From contig NZ_QRDZ01000032.1 in assembly GCF_003386235.1 (NCBI RefSeq), positions 1 through 64,000 of the forward strand: a DNA stretch of 64,000 bases, given 5' to 3'. This document shows, piece after piece, positions 51,501 to 58,974 of the stretch (the stretch's first letter is position 1; each line of letters starts with the position of its first letter). The position numbers and the translations under genes are program-made. Origin of the DNA: Cohnella phaseoli. GTDB taxonomy: Bacteria; Bacillota; Bacilli; Paenibacillales; Paenibacillaceae. Below the pieces are notes generated by a model. The model searched no databases. It had not been told where the DNA came from and saw nothing but the letters and a program-made list of their open reading frames with translations.

Positions 51501-52392
51501 CGATGTCCGGCAATTCTTTGTTCATCGAGACGTAAACTCCGCCGTTCGTGAAATCCCCCGTCAGCTTCCCGGCAGCGGCACCGGTATGATGCTCGTTCGT
51601 ATCCCGGGTAAGAGTTCCCGTCGCTCCCGGAAACTCGGGACCGTTATGGAACGCCCAGCCTACGTCGTTCCCTTCGTAGTCGCTGATGATCTCGTCGTCG
51701 TAATACGGCCCGGCCGGACCGTCAGGGACGGTAGCGGTCACCTTGTCGACCAGCAGCGTTCCGGTGGTCGGCGTGTTCACGAAAGCCCCGTACTCGAGAT
51801 TCAAGCCCACGCGGATAGCGGGACCGTGCCATAAACCGTCTTCCGCTCCGCCCCAATGATACGTTCCGGGTTCGTTCCCGCCGGCCAGATCCGTGATCAC
51901 GATCTCCTGCCAGTTCGGACCGGGCGTAATATCGATTTCCTGCTGATGGATTTGGCCGGTACTGTCTGTGAGCCGGAGCGCCAGCCAAGCCAAATCCTCC
52001 GTCTTGATCCAGAACCGCAGCTCTTGCATGTCTACGTCGGCCAAGTCCATGTACATCGAGACGTAGTTGCCTCCGCCGGAGAAGTCCCCCGTTAGCTTGC
52101 CGGATTTCGTTCCTTCGTAGGAATCGTTAGTTTCCGCAACCAAGCCGCCGGTCGCGCCGGGGTATTCAGGCCCGTTGTGGAAAATCCAGCCTTCGTCGTT
52201 GCTTTCGAAATCGCTGATCGTCTGTTCGACGGTCCCTTGTTGGGCGTAAGCCGTTAGCGGTTGCGGTAAAAAACGGCCTACGTTCCCTGCATTACCTGCG
52301 ATCATTGCAAATGCCAGTAAGACCGTGAATACTCTTGCCGCAAGCGTCATTAACGAACCTTTGCTGCTCCCGTGCTTTGAAGCTCTCATCAT
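48541..52392 (-). CDS. Large secreted modular glycoside hydrolase with duplicated N-terminal modules and CBM9-like C-terminus
   Basis: About 1283 residues. The ATG at 52392 (GAGGGG 5 bases upstream) or 52389 is likelier than the GTG at 52398. Signal peptide about 1-48. Two tandem, closely similar beta-sandwich modules ('DEGWIFHNGPEYPGATGG' and 'DVGWAFHNGPEFPGATGT', about 60-230 and 238-410) resemble carbohydrate-binding modules. A catalytic TIM barrel (about 500-830) has the probable acid/base Glu in 'WVEVYNEFNIMG' (about 615) and the nucleophile in 'IWGTETGWPTQ' (about 719), as in clan GH-A. The C-terminal 1090-1283 looks like CBM9 ('GDIWLNWDQNNVYITAKIQD', 'WQGDSLQFSIAQG'). The exact GH family is not certain. 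Its promoter carries the module shared with the transporter gene. Confidence 0.82.
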   Translation of the reverse strand: MMRASKHGSSKGSLMTLAARVFTVLLAFAMIAGNAGNVGRFLPQPLTAYAQQGTVEQTISDFESNDEGWIFHNGPEYPGATGGLVAETNDSYEGTKSGKLTGDFSGGGNYVSMYMDLADVDMQELRFWIKTEDLAWLALRLTDSTGQIHQQEIDITPGPNWQEIVITDLAGGNEPGTYHWGGAEDGLWHGPAIRVGLNLEYGAFVNTPTTGTLLVDKVTATVPDGPAGPYYDDEIISDYEGNDVGWAFHNGPEFPGATGTLTRDTNEHHTGAAAGKLTGDFTNGGVYVSMNKELPDIDMEELSFWVKTQDLNAIALRLFDETGQIHQQRIEIQPNGNWQQIVVTHLAGLPGPGTYHWGGAEDGLWHGPAIRMDVLMEESELVGTQTSGTLWIDDVSAHVPRPTIRIKQDHLGNSFGTAETIAFQVDLAQDADLVWSATDFWGRRVAGSGTQTIDGTAQLQLPQLGSGYYRFKVEASSAGQPVGTAETTFSVLSPVDLSQTNASFFGVATHFAHGWNPDMIPLIENAGAKNFRDEMYWSRMEPSAGVYETPEDYTEYYETAVDNNLEPLMILSFNNANHDGGATPYTNAGRQAFADYGNALLSDFPATKWVEVYNEFNIMGDFGDGPADNLPSYYYELLKTSYQTIKAANPSTIVIGGVVAHNDWSWMEELFQLGGLQYMDILSVHPYNYPASPEGMEAELKQLDTLVKQYNNGQSKPIWGTETGWPTQLDARGISESSQASYVVRANVTQLAAGVEKVYWYDFMNDGIDPIINEQNFGLIRNARDALGKYAPKPGYAAYGVMTRQLEGKPYDHKETVAADIYSYIFGSGSGQQRVLWSSTPKQVAIQTSSPIVITDVMGGTTTLNPHNGYAYLTVTGAPVYMNASSSTVIANNRFTLTGGEAVKGEAAVLTLSVDNTASGSQAISGTVEVQGTAVAINVGAGQQQQYQISVPALSNDQTLFGIVKAGGQAIAKLSADVRLVDPVVFSAKHVLTGSGDAIRMAVVNRSSQPYTLDEVDWQVGTQTGTLNAGLTVAAHSSGSIDLPVTGLTAGTPYATTLSFLANGSIAYVYEGKLIGRNPSAMKDMKNRTVTVDGTADANPGTRIANLATDGNNLIQNYGGSSDLNGDIWLNWDQNNVYITAKIQDNVFSQTSQAGSIWQGDSLQFSIAQGTPGESGLWHEFGAALTPQGPELFRWLGTEGYTSGPVSNGNVAITRNETTKTTFYEIALPWTELAPAASGDGMLSVSLLVNDNDGTGRKGYIEWGSGIGDEKDSALFRSLKLVP

Positions 52393-52455
52393 GGACACCC
52401 CTCTTCAGTAGTGGTGTAGCGCGATCCAGCCTTGCTTCCAAGCCTTTCGCTTCCC

Positions 52456-52518
52456 AGTATACAAAAGGGGGATTAGAGCGTATATGTCACTTTCTATAGA
52501 ACTCTTATCTTCCGTTCG
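52456..52518 (-). promoter_or_regulatory. Putative response-regulator site and promoter of the large glycosidase gene
   Basis: The 41-bp block 52478-52518 matches 57295-57335 at 32 positions. The -10 box TATACT (minus strand 52461-52456) lies 16 bp downstream, as in the other copy. The block takes the place of a -35 box, as expected for an activator site. Within it AAGATAA and AAGTGAC recur in direct orientation 19 bp apart. Confidence 0.7.
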
Positions 52519-52543
52519 CAAGATTCATTGGCTACGAATATGC

Positions 52544-52768
52544 CAAGGGGCTGTCCCGTAATCGCTTCAAGTTGCTCTCAAAGATGATCCCTACTAAAGG
52601 TTAAAGGGGTATGTACCTCCTTCCGATGCTATACGCTCCCGAAATCTGAATGGGTAAACCCGTTACAGAGTAATTTCGGGAGCGTATGAGGCAATCTACA
52701 GGAGGTACATACCCCTTACTTTGTGTATGGATCATCTTAAGCAACTTCGCTTATGGGACAGCCCCTTG
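52544..52768. repeat. 225-bp hairpin repeat element (MITE-like)
   Basis: Terminal inverted repeats of about 40 bp (CAAGGGGCTGTCCC at the left end, GGGACAGCCCCTTG at the right) also carry the matching GATGATCC / GGATCATC. Inner inverted blocks: AGGGGTATGTACCTCC with GGAGGTACATACCCCT, and ATACGCTCCCGAAAT with ATTTCGGGAGCGTAT. The whole element can fold on itself and encodes no plausible protein. This fits a non-autonomous transposon remnant. No clear target-site duplication was seen. Confidence 0.8.
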
Positions 52769-52790
52769 ACTCGATTCCAAAATATGAATC

Positions 52791-53522
52791 TTACGGACTC
52801 CTCAGCAGAACCTTGTCGCCGACCGCGATCGCACCCGGTTTAACGACGGAGGCATAGACGCCGAAGATTAGCTTCAGCTCCTTGTTGACGACTTTCAGCA
52901 ACGAAGGATCCCGTTCCTGCGTGTCCGGATGCAGGCCGATCATCGCGCAGCGCTCGCAGCCTTTATCGATTCGCAGCTCCGCGCTTCCTATGGTCACGTT
53001 TTTGCCAATCCACTCCGACTCTTCCGCCTCTTCGTCGTTGAGCGAAACGATGAGATTTGCCCTGAATCGGCGCGGATCCAGCTCCTTCCCCCATAACGCT
53101 TCGAGCCGGAGAAGCGAACGGTCCGTGACGATCAGAATATGGCTGTCGTCAATTCCGGTCCCGCCCCCGCTCTTCGGTCTATAGCTCTTCATGCTTATTT
53201 TCACACGGGCGAATTGCTGGACTTCGCGAAGAAGCTCTTCGTCCCAGCGGTACTGCTTCCCGTCAGGAGCCGTCACGATGACGCAGGGTTCCCCGTCCTC
53301 GGCGCTTTTCTCCTCAAGAATCGCGCGATAGCTTAACATAGCCGGGATTCCCCTCGCGGTAATAAAGCTGTTCCAGCCTTCCTTCGTCTCGTCTATGAAA
53401 GCATGAAGACGATCTCCGAATATCCCGTAGGATTCAATTCTGCATTCCGTTTCCAACCGTTCTCCCGCAAAGGATTTGACGGGGTACCGGTACATTTCGC
53501 GAACAGTGCCGACAATCGCCAT
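52791..53522 (-). CDS. MOSC domain protein
   Basis: About 243 residues. ATG 53522 chosen (AAGGG region upstream); the longer frame overlaps the permease gene. N-terminal beta-barrel domain (about 1-85, 'VREMYRYPVKSFAGERLETE') and MOSC domain (about 100-240) with the conserved cysteine region 'RIDKGCERCAMIGLHP' and 'YRPKSGGGTGIDDSHILIVT'. Relatives transfer sulfur or act with the molybdenum cofactor (YiiM/mARC/MOCOS C-terminal type). Its link with the sugar transporter operon 37 bp upstream is probably accidental or a late insertion. Confidence 0.87.
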   Translation of the reverse strand: MAIVGTVREMYRYPVKSFAGERLETECRIESYGIFGDRLHAFIDETKEGWNSFITARGIPAMLSYRAILEEKSAEDGEPCVIVTAPDGKQYRWDEELLREVQQFARVKISMKSYRPKSGGGTGIDDSHILIVTDRSLLRLEALWGKELDPRRFRANLIVSLNDEEAEESEWIGKNVTIGSAELRIDKGCERCAMIGLHPDTQERDPSLLKVVNKELKLIFGVYASVVKPGAIAVGDKVLLRSP

Positions 53523-53559
53523 CCTTGTGCATCCCTTCCCCGTGAAATGCGGGCGAGCG

Positions 53560-54444
53560 TCACTCTTTGACGCTGCCCAGAACAATCCCTTTGATGAAAA
53601 AACGTTGCAGGAACGGATAAAGTAGCAAAATCGGAAGCGCGCCCAAGAAAATCTGGGCCGACTTAGCCGTTTGATCGTTGATTTCCGAGAAGCGCTCCAT
53701 GCTCTTGACCGAGAACAAACTGAGGTCCTGCTGAATCACGACCGTCTGAAGATAACTCTGCAGCGGGTAATCCGTGGGCGAGTTCATGAAGATCAAGCCG
53801 TCGAACCAGGAGTTCCAATGGCCGACGGTCGAGAACAACGTCACCGTCGCCAGCGATGCCATGGAGAGCGGAATGTAGATTTTCCACAGTACGGTCAGAT
53901 GCCCCGCTCCGTCGATATAAGCCGCTTCTTCCAATTCCTTCGGCAGCCCGCGGAAAAAATTAAGCATCAGGATAACGTTGAAGACGGGAACGGCTCCGGG
54001 CAGTACGAGCGCCCAGATCGAATCCATGATCATCGTATCTTTCACAATCATGTACAGCGGGATTAGTCCCCCGCTGAATAGAATGGTGAAAACAAATATC
54101 CATGCGTAAAGCGTTCGGGAACGAAATGCCGACGTCTCCTTGGATAACGGATAGGCAATAAGAACGGTCAGCAGCATGTTAAGCGCAACGCCGATGCCGA
54201 CCCGCTCCAACGTAATGAGCAGCGAGTCGAGAAATTCTTGTTTGCCGCTCACGAATTCGTAGCTTCTTAATGTGAACTGAACGGGCCACAGCTTGACGTA
54301 TCCGGCTGCCGCGGCCTGGCTTGAACTAAACGATACGGCGAGCACGTGAATTAAAGGCAATAAACAAACCGCAGCCATCGAGGCCAAAAAGATATAGTTA
54401 AACGCGACGAAAGCGACTCTGCCGCGGGAGTAGCGTTCTACCAT
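53560..54444 (-). CDS. Sugar ABC transporter permease (LplC/YtcP-like)
   Basis: A 294-residue six-helix permease. EAA loop 'LEEAAYIDGAGHLTVLWKIY' at about residues 184-203 and C-terminus RFFIKGIVLGSVKE, typical of the YtcP group. AGAGGGAG precedes the ATG. Third gene of the locus C transport unit, 16 bp after its LplB-like partner. Confidence 0.92.
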   Translation of the reverse strand: MVERYSRGRVAFVAFNYIFLASMAAVCLLPLIHVLAVSFSSSQAAAAGYVKLWPVQFTLRSYEFVSGKQEFLDSLLITLERVGIGVALNMLLTVLIAYPLSKETSAFRSRTLYAWIFVFTILFSGGLIPLYMIVKDTMIMDSIWALVLPGAVPVFNVILMLNFFRGLPKELEEAAYIDGAGHLTVLWKIYIPLSMASLATVTLFSTVGHWNSWFDGLIFMNSPTDYPLQSYLQTVVIQQDLSLFSVKSMERFSEINDQTAKSAQIFLGALPILLLYPFLQRFFIKGIVLGSVKE

Positions 54445-54460
54445 AGGATTGTTGCTCCCT

Positions 54461-55375
54461 CTAGAAAATTCTATAGTTGGCGAAACGGTATGCCATCACG
54501 TACGCCGCGATGACGAAGATGCACGACACGACGGATTTGAACAACCCGGCCGCCGTAGCTACGCCGTATTGCGTCTCAACCAATCCGGTTCGATAGACGA
54601 ACGTATCGATAATATCCCCCGTTTCGTATACTTGGGGACTGTATAGATTAAACACTTGATCGAAGCCCGCATTCAGAACATTGCCCAGACTGAGAACCGC
54701 CAGCAGCACGATAATCGGTAGCATACCCGGCAGCGTCACATGAAAAGTCTGCTTCCAGCGGTTAGCCCCATCCACGATCGCGGCCTCGTAGAGGCTCGGA
54801 TTGATACCCGTCAATGCCGCCAAATAAACGATCGTATTAAAACCGAATTCCTTCCATACGTCCGAAGTAACCAACACGACACGAAACCAATTGTTGCTGC
54901 CCAGAAAATAGATCGGCTCGATCCCGAACCAACCCAAAATATCGTTCACGAATCCGTTCGTCGGAGAGAGGATGTCGATCAGCACGCCGCCAAGAATAAT
55001 CCACGAAAGGAAGTGAGGCAAATAAATCATCGTCTGAATTCCGCGCTTGAAGCTCTCCTTCCTCACTTCGTTTAACAAAAGCGCGACAACAATCGGAACG
55101 AACAAACCCACGACGATCTTCATGAACGAGATGACGATCGTATTTCTTAGAACGTCCATGGAATCCGGCATATCGAGCAAATACCGGAAGTTGTCCAATC
55201 CGATCCATTCGGAGCCCGTAATTCCTCGCGTCGGAATATATCTCTCGAACGCCATGGCGATTCCGATCATTGGGCCGTAGCAATAGATCAACACTAGAGC
55301 CAGGCCGGGCAAAATCATGAAATGCAAGGGAAGGGTTCGCATTCTTCCTATTTGTCCAGTCCATCGAATCTTCAT
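54461..55375 (-). CDS. Sugar ABC transporter permease (LplB-like)
   Basis: About 304 residues. The ATG at 55375 has AAGGAG 11 bases upstream and yields the usual LplB start ('HFMILPGLALVLIY' as first helix); the longer frame to 55549 overlaps the binding-protein gene. Six helices and EAA loop 'YEAAIVDGANRWKQTFHVTL'. It works with the LplC-like permease and the locus C binding protein; the ATPase is elsewhere. Confidence 0.9.
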   Translation of the reverse strand: MKIRWTGQIGRMRTLPLHFMILPGLALVLIYCYGPMIGIAMAFERYIPTRGITGSEWIGLDNFRYLLDMPDSMDVLRNTIVISFMKIVVGLFVPIVVALLLNEVRKESFKRGIQTMIYLPHFLSWIILGGVLIDILSPTNGFVNDILGWFGIEPIYFLGSNNWFRVVLVTSDVWKEFGFNTIVYLAALTGINPSLYEAAIVDGANRWKQTFHVTLPGMLPIIVLLAVLSLGNVLNAGFDQVFNLYSPQVYETGDIIDTFVYRTGLVETQYGVATAAGLFKSVVSCIFVIAAYVMAYRFANYRIF

Positions 55376-55491
55376 TTTTAATTGCGCTCCTTCCCCGCCG
55401 AGGGGCATTCGATAAAGCTTGGGGCGGCAAGGAACCTCCCTTGACCGCCCCCGCTTTTCCATCGCCGACTCGGTGGTCGACCCTATCGTCT

Positions 55492-57228
55492 CTATTGCAT
55501 TGCTTCGTTGACTTCCACCGTAATCTGATCGCCGCCGAGCTTCTTCCAATCCTCGACGAACTTATCGAAGGAATCAAGGGACTCGCCCATAATGATCTTC
55601 GTGTACGTCTGAATCTCCAGCTTCTGCAGCGTCGCGTTCTTGATCGTCATCGTCTTAGTCGGCGATTTGATGAATTCGCTTGGTTTGAATAAGTTTGCGG
55701 ACAGAAGCTTGTCGATGACCGAATAGGAGCCCTCTCTACCGAACACCTTACTCATGCCCCAATTAGTCGCATCGCCCGTGCCCTCTTCCATTGCCAAGCT
55801 ATTCTTATAGGCATCCAACTGCTCCTGGTTCAATCCCGTCGTATCTTTGCTGTCCAGTGCCGCGACGACCTTCTTGTGAACCTCCAGATTTTTGTTCGGA
55901 TTCACGACGAAGAACGGGAAGTACTGCCAGACCTCGATACCGTCGACGTAGTTCAATTCTTCGTACTCCTCCTGGGAGACGTTCGGGTTGGTGTCCATAT
56001 CGACGGAGACGTTGATCATTTTGAACATCGCTTCCGGATTTTTGGCGTTTTTATTGATTACGTAGTAGTCGCTGATCGCGTTCGCCTGCGTCTGGGAATA
56101 GGCTGCTTGATCGTCGGTGGAGACGATCGGATACGCCTGCCAATCGGCGTTCGGATCGTTCTTGCGGCTATCCAGCAGCGTCAGCGAGAAGAACATCGGA
56201 CCGTAGGCCATACCTAGCTTGCCCGCGCTGGCGAGCTCCAGAACCTTAGCGTCGCCCTTCACCCCGAACTCTTTGTCAATCTGCCCGTTCTTGTACATTT
56301 GCTGCAAAGAAGCAAGCGCCTGCTTCATCTCCGGTTGAATGCTGCCATAGACCAGCTTGCCGTCTTCGCCCTTAATCCAGCTCTGCGGATAAGCGTGATA
56401 GCTGTTGAAGAAGCCCTCCAACGAGCCGAATGCCTGCCCGCCGTTATACATCAGCAGCGTCTTATTGACGGCCAATCCATAAGAATCTTTCTTGTTATTG
56501 CCGTCTGGATCTTGGTTTGTGAATGCATCGGAGATGGCCAGCACGTCGGCCATCGTCTTGGGCTCGGGTAAGTCCAGCTTCTTCAGCCAGTCCCTCCGAA
56601 TCCAGAGCAAGGGCGCACTGTCGCTCGTCGCCTGTCCGGTAGGAAGCGCCATCATTTTGCCGTCGAAAGTGGCTGTCGCCAGGCCGTTGGTGACGCTCTC
56701 CGTATATTTCTTGAAGGTCGGAGAGGCATGCTTCTGATAGATTTCAGTCATATCCATAATCTGTCCACCTTCCACCAACTGGCTGAGCTGCGTAGCGGAG
56801 ACGGAGAAGAAATCCGGAAGGTTCCCCGAGGCAATGGAAATATTCATCTTCTCCGTGCCTTGATCCGTGTTGACGATCCATTGGTGCTTAAGCTTGATCC
56901 CCAAGGAGTCCATAAGCTTGCGAGTCCACACGTTATCCTCCCAAGACTGCCCCTCCGGAAATTTCAAATCGCTGCCGACTGCGCGAACCGTAGACACCTC
57001 GATCGGCGGATCGTATTTGCCGAACTGCAGGTCGGCTTCCGTCTCTTCGCTCGTTGCCGGCGAAGCGGAGGCGGAGCTTGTCGCGGAGGCCGTCGCGGAA
57101 GGCGACGCAGACGGAGACGCGGACGAGCCGTTTGTCGGCTTGGCGTTGTTGCCTCCCGAACATGCGGATAGGACGACGGCCATCGTCAGCAACGCATAGG
57201 ACAGCTTGATTTTCGATGAGTGGATCAA
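55492..57228 (-). CDS. Extracellular sugar-binding lipoprotein (LplA-like)
   Basis: A 578-residue lipoprotein; lipobox LSAC (Cys23) and a long Ser/Ala/Thr linker of low complexity (about 30-60). Mature part: 'GIKLKHQWIVNTDQGTEKMN', 'IASGNLPDFFSVSATQLSQL', 'GFDGKMMALPTGQ'-type lobe sequence and 'DKFVEDWKKLGGDQITVEVN' at the end, as in LplA/YtcQ proteins. Starts at TTG with GGGGAGG 7 bases upstream. Located directly after the YesN-like regulator, with its own promoter carrying the 41-bp module. Confidence 0.9.
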   Translation of the reverse strand: MIHSSKIKLSYALLTMAVVLSACSGGNNAKPTNGSSASPSASPSATASATSSASASPATSEETEADLQFGKYDPPIEVSTVRAVGSDLKFPEGQSWEDNVWTRKLMDSLGIKLKHQWIVNTDQGTEKMNISIASGNLPDFFSVSATQLSQLVEGGQIMDMTEIYQKHASPTFKKYTESVTNGLATATFDGKMMALPTGQATSDSAPLLWIRRDWLKKLDLPEPKTMADVLAISDAFTNQDPDGNNKKDSYGLAVNKTLLMYNGGQAFGSLEGFFNSYHAYPQSWIKGEDGKLVYGSIQPEMKQALASLQQMYKNGQIDKEFGVKGDAKVLELASAGKLGMAYGPMFFSLTLLDSRKNDPNADWQAYPIVSTDDQAAYSQTQANAISDYYVINKNAKNPEAMFKMINVSVDMDTNPNVSQEEYEELNYVDGIEVWQYFPFFVVNPNKNLEVHKKVVAALDSKDTTGLNQEQLDAYKNSLAMEEGTGDATNWGMSKVFGREGSYSVIDKLLSANLFKPSEFIKSPTKTMTIKNATLQKLEIQTYTKIIMGESLDSFDKFVEDWKKLGGDQITVEVNEAMQ

Positions 57229-57272
57229 CGTTGTTCCTCCCCTAATTACCGTAGGTTTTATTTTTCGTTTTC

Positions 57273-57335
57273 AGTATAAACCCGCAAGGGAGCTCCGTAT
57301 ATTTCACTTCTTCTAGAATGCTTATCTTTCGTTTG
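57273..57335 (-). promoter_or_regulatory. Putative response-regulator site and promoter of the locus C transporter
   Basis: The 41-bp block 57295-57335 is 32/41 identical to 52478-52518. The -10 box TATACT (minus strand 57278-57273) is 16 bp away, the same as at the large glycosidase gene. Lies between the response-regulator gene and the binding-protein gene. Confidence 0.7.
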
Positions 57336-57351
57336 TCACTTGTCGGCCGAT

Positions 57352-58974
57352 TCATTCCAAGTGTGAATTGCGGTATTCTTTGGGCGTAAGACCGGTGAAT
57401 TTCTTGAAGAAACGCGTAAAATAACCCGCCGTTCCAAAGCCCACCCGCAGTGAAATTTCGTGAATTTTGCAAGAGGAATCGGCTAACATTTCCTTGGCTT
57501 TCTCGACCCGCAGAAACGAGATATAGTCGGATAAATTGCGGCCGGTATATTGCTTATACATTGTCGAAAGGTAGGACGAATTGAGATGAACGAGCTCCGA
57601 GAGCCGATCGAGCGACAAGTCGCCATCCAAATGCTCGCGAATGTGTTGATTCAATCTGTGAATAATCCGATTCGTCCGTTCGTCGAGCGTCGTCATCCTG
57701 CCGGAGAACAAGCCTTCCGCGGCGTCTTTCAACGCTTGCAACGCGGACTCCTTCGGAACATGGTGACCGAGATTCATGAGCTTGGCCATCATAGTTTCGT
57801 TATCCGACATGCCTCCCGAAGCTTTCATCAAATATCCGAGAAGCAGCACGGCTACCGAATAGTATGTCTGGGCGTATAGTCCATACTGATGCGGGAGCAT
57901 GGAGAACACGGCGTCCAGCTTTTCGTTGAATTCGTCCTTGTTCCCCGTCTCCAGAGCCGCTTCCAGCTCCGCCAGCCTTCGAACAGACAGCGAGTGGGGA
58001 TATTCCAGCTGTTCCTCGGATTCGCACTTTAGAATTAACATCTCGGTACCCGTTCCAAGACCAAGAATCATGTTCTTCTTGACCGTGTTGTAGGTAGAGG
58101 GAATTTCCTCCCAGTCCGAGGACTCCCCGGTCGTAACGAGGGACAACGGCAAGCGAAGAAGCGCCTTCGTGGTGGCTTGGATGCTGTCCAACGTACCTGT
58201 CGCGAAGGTCAGAGTTTCCTCCCAGGTACGCGCAAGCTCCGGACCCTCCTCCGAACTGCCCGGCTGGATTAGCCATACGAACTGCGAATCGTTCAGCACG
58301 ATCGATTGAAACCGCGTTTGTTCCAAATATTCTTCCGCTATGTTCTGAATCGCGTAGAGCAGCAACGTTTTATTCGACGATGTCGTCATCTCCGGCCATC
58401 GGTCCACTCTGCCCAGTACGAGCAGCACGCGATTCGCCGGCGACACCGATAATTCCAGTTCACGAAAACGGGCTTCCGCGAAATCCAACGGAGTGCCGGC
58501 GAAGTCGGTCAAGCCCGCGAACCACTCTCTCCGTAGCAGGAGCAACTCTTGCCGGACCTGCTCCTTCGCGCGAAGCATGAACTGGTCGTTCCTCGCCTCC
58601 TCATCCAATGCCGCAATAGCGGTGCGAATGGCGCGAACGATAGCCTCGTCGCCTTCCGTTTTCAGAATGTAATCGATTCCGCCTGCCCGCAGCGCTTGCT
58701 GTAGATAGGAAATATCCCCGATCCCGGTCAGAAAGATGACTTTGCATCTTGGCCAACGGCTCCGAATCCATTGCTGCAGCTCCAACCCGTCCATGCCGGG
58801 CATGCGAATGTCGCTTAGCACGATGTCCATTTTCGATCGGCTCAGTCTTAACATGGCATCTTCGGCGGCATAATCGCTATAGAGATCGAGCTCTAGATCC
58901 TCGACATTGGAGAGCATCTCGTACAGCCCGTCAACCGTATAGGGCTCGTCGTCCACGATAAGCAATCTTTTCAT
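57352..58974 (-). CDS. Response regulator, REC + AraC output (YesN-like)
   Basis: A 540-residue regulator. N-terminal receiver domain (1-125) with acidic pair Asp8-Asp9, phosphoacceptor Asp55 (VLSDIRMPGMDG) and the conserved Lys in DYILK (about 106). A long central region (about 130-430) is followed by an AraC double helix-turn-helix (about 438-538: 'LSLDRLSELVHLNSSYLSTM', 'KIHEISLRVGFGTAGYFTRF', GLTPKEYRN). Start overlaps the kinase stop (ATGA). Probably activates the transporter promoter directly downstream, and by shared motif the large glycosidase promoter. Confidence 0.92.
   Translation of the reverse strand: MKRLLIVDDEPYTVDGLYEMLSNVEDLELDLYSDYAAEDAMLRLSRSKMDIVLSDIRMPGMDGLELQQWIRSRWPRCKVIFLTGIGDISYLQQALRAGGIDYILKTEGDEAIVRAIRTAIAALDEEARNDQFMLRAKEQVRQELLLLRREWFAGLTDFAGTPLDFAEARFRELELSVSPANRVLLVLGRVDRWPEMTTSSNKTLLLYAIQNIAEEYLEQTRFQSIVLNDSQFVWLIQPGSSEEGPELARTWEETLTFATGTLDSIQATTKALLRLPLSLVTTGESSDWEEIPSTYNTVKKNMILGLGTGTEMLILKCESEEQLEYPHSLSVRRLAELEAALETGNKDEFNEKLDAVFSMLPHQYGLYAQTYYSVAVLLLGYLMKASGGMSDNETMMAKLMNLGHHVPKESALQALKDAAEGLFSGRMTTLDERTNRIIHRLNQHIREHLDGDLSLDRLSELVHLNSSYLSTMYKQYTGRNLSDYISFLRVEKAKEMLADSSCKIHEISLRVGFGTAGYFTRFFKKFTGLTPKEYRNSHLE

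Noticed and set aside
52616..52710. GGAGG-containing segments in the 225-bp element as ribosome sites of a small gene
   Set aside because: They are the two arms of one inverted repeat, and no coding frame of protein-like character follows either.
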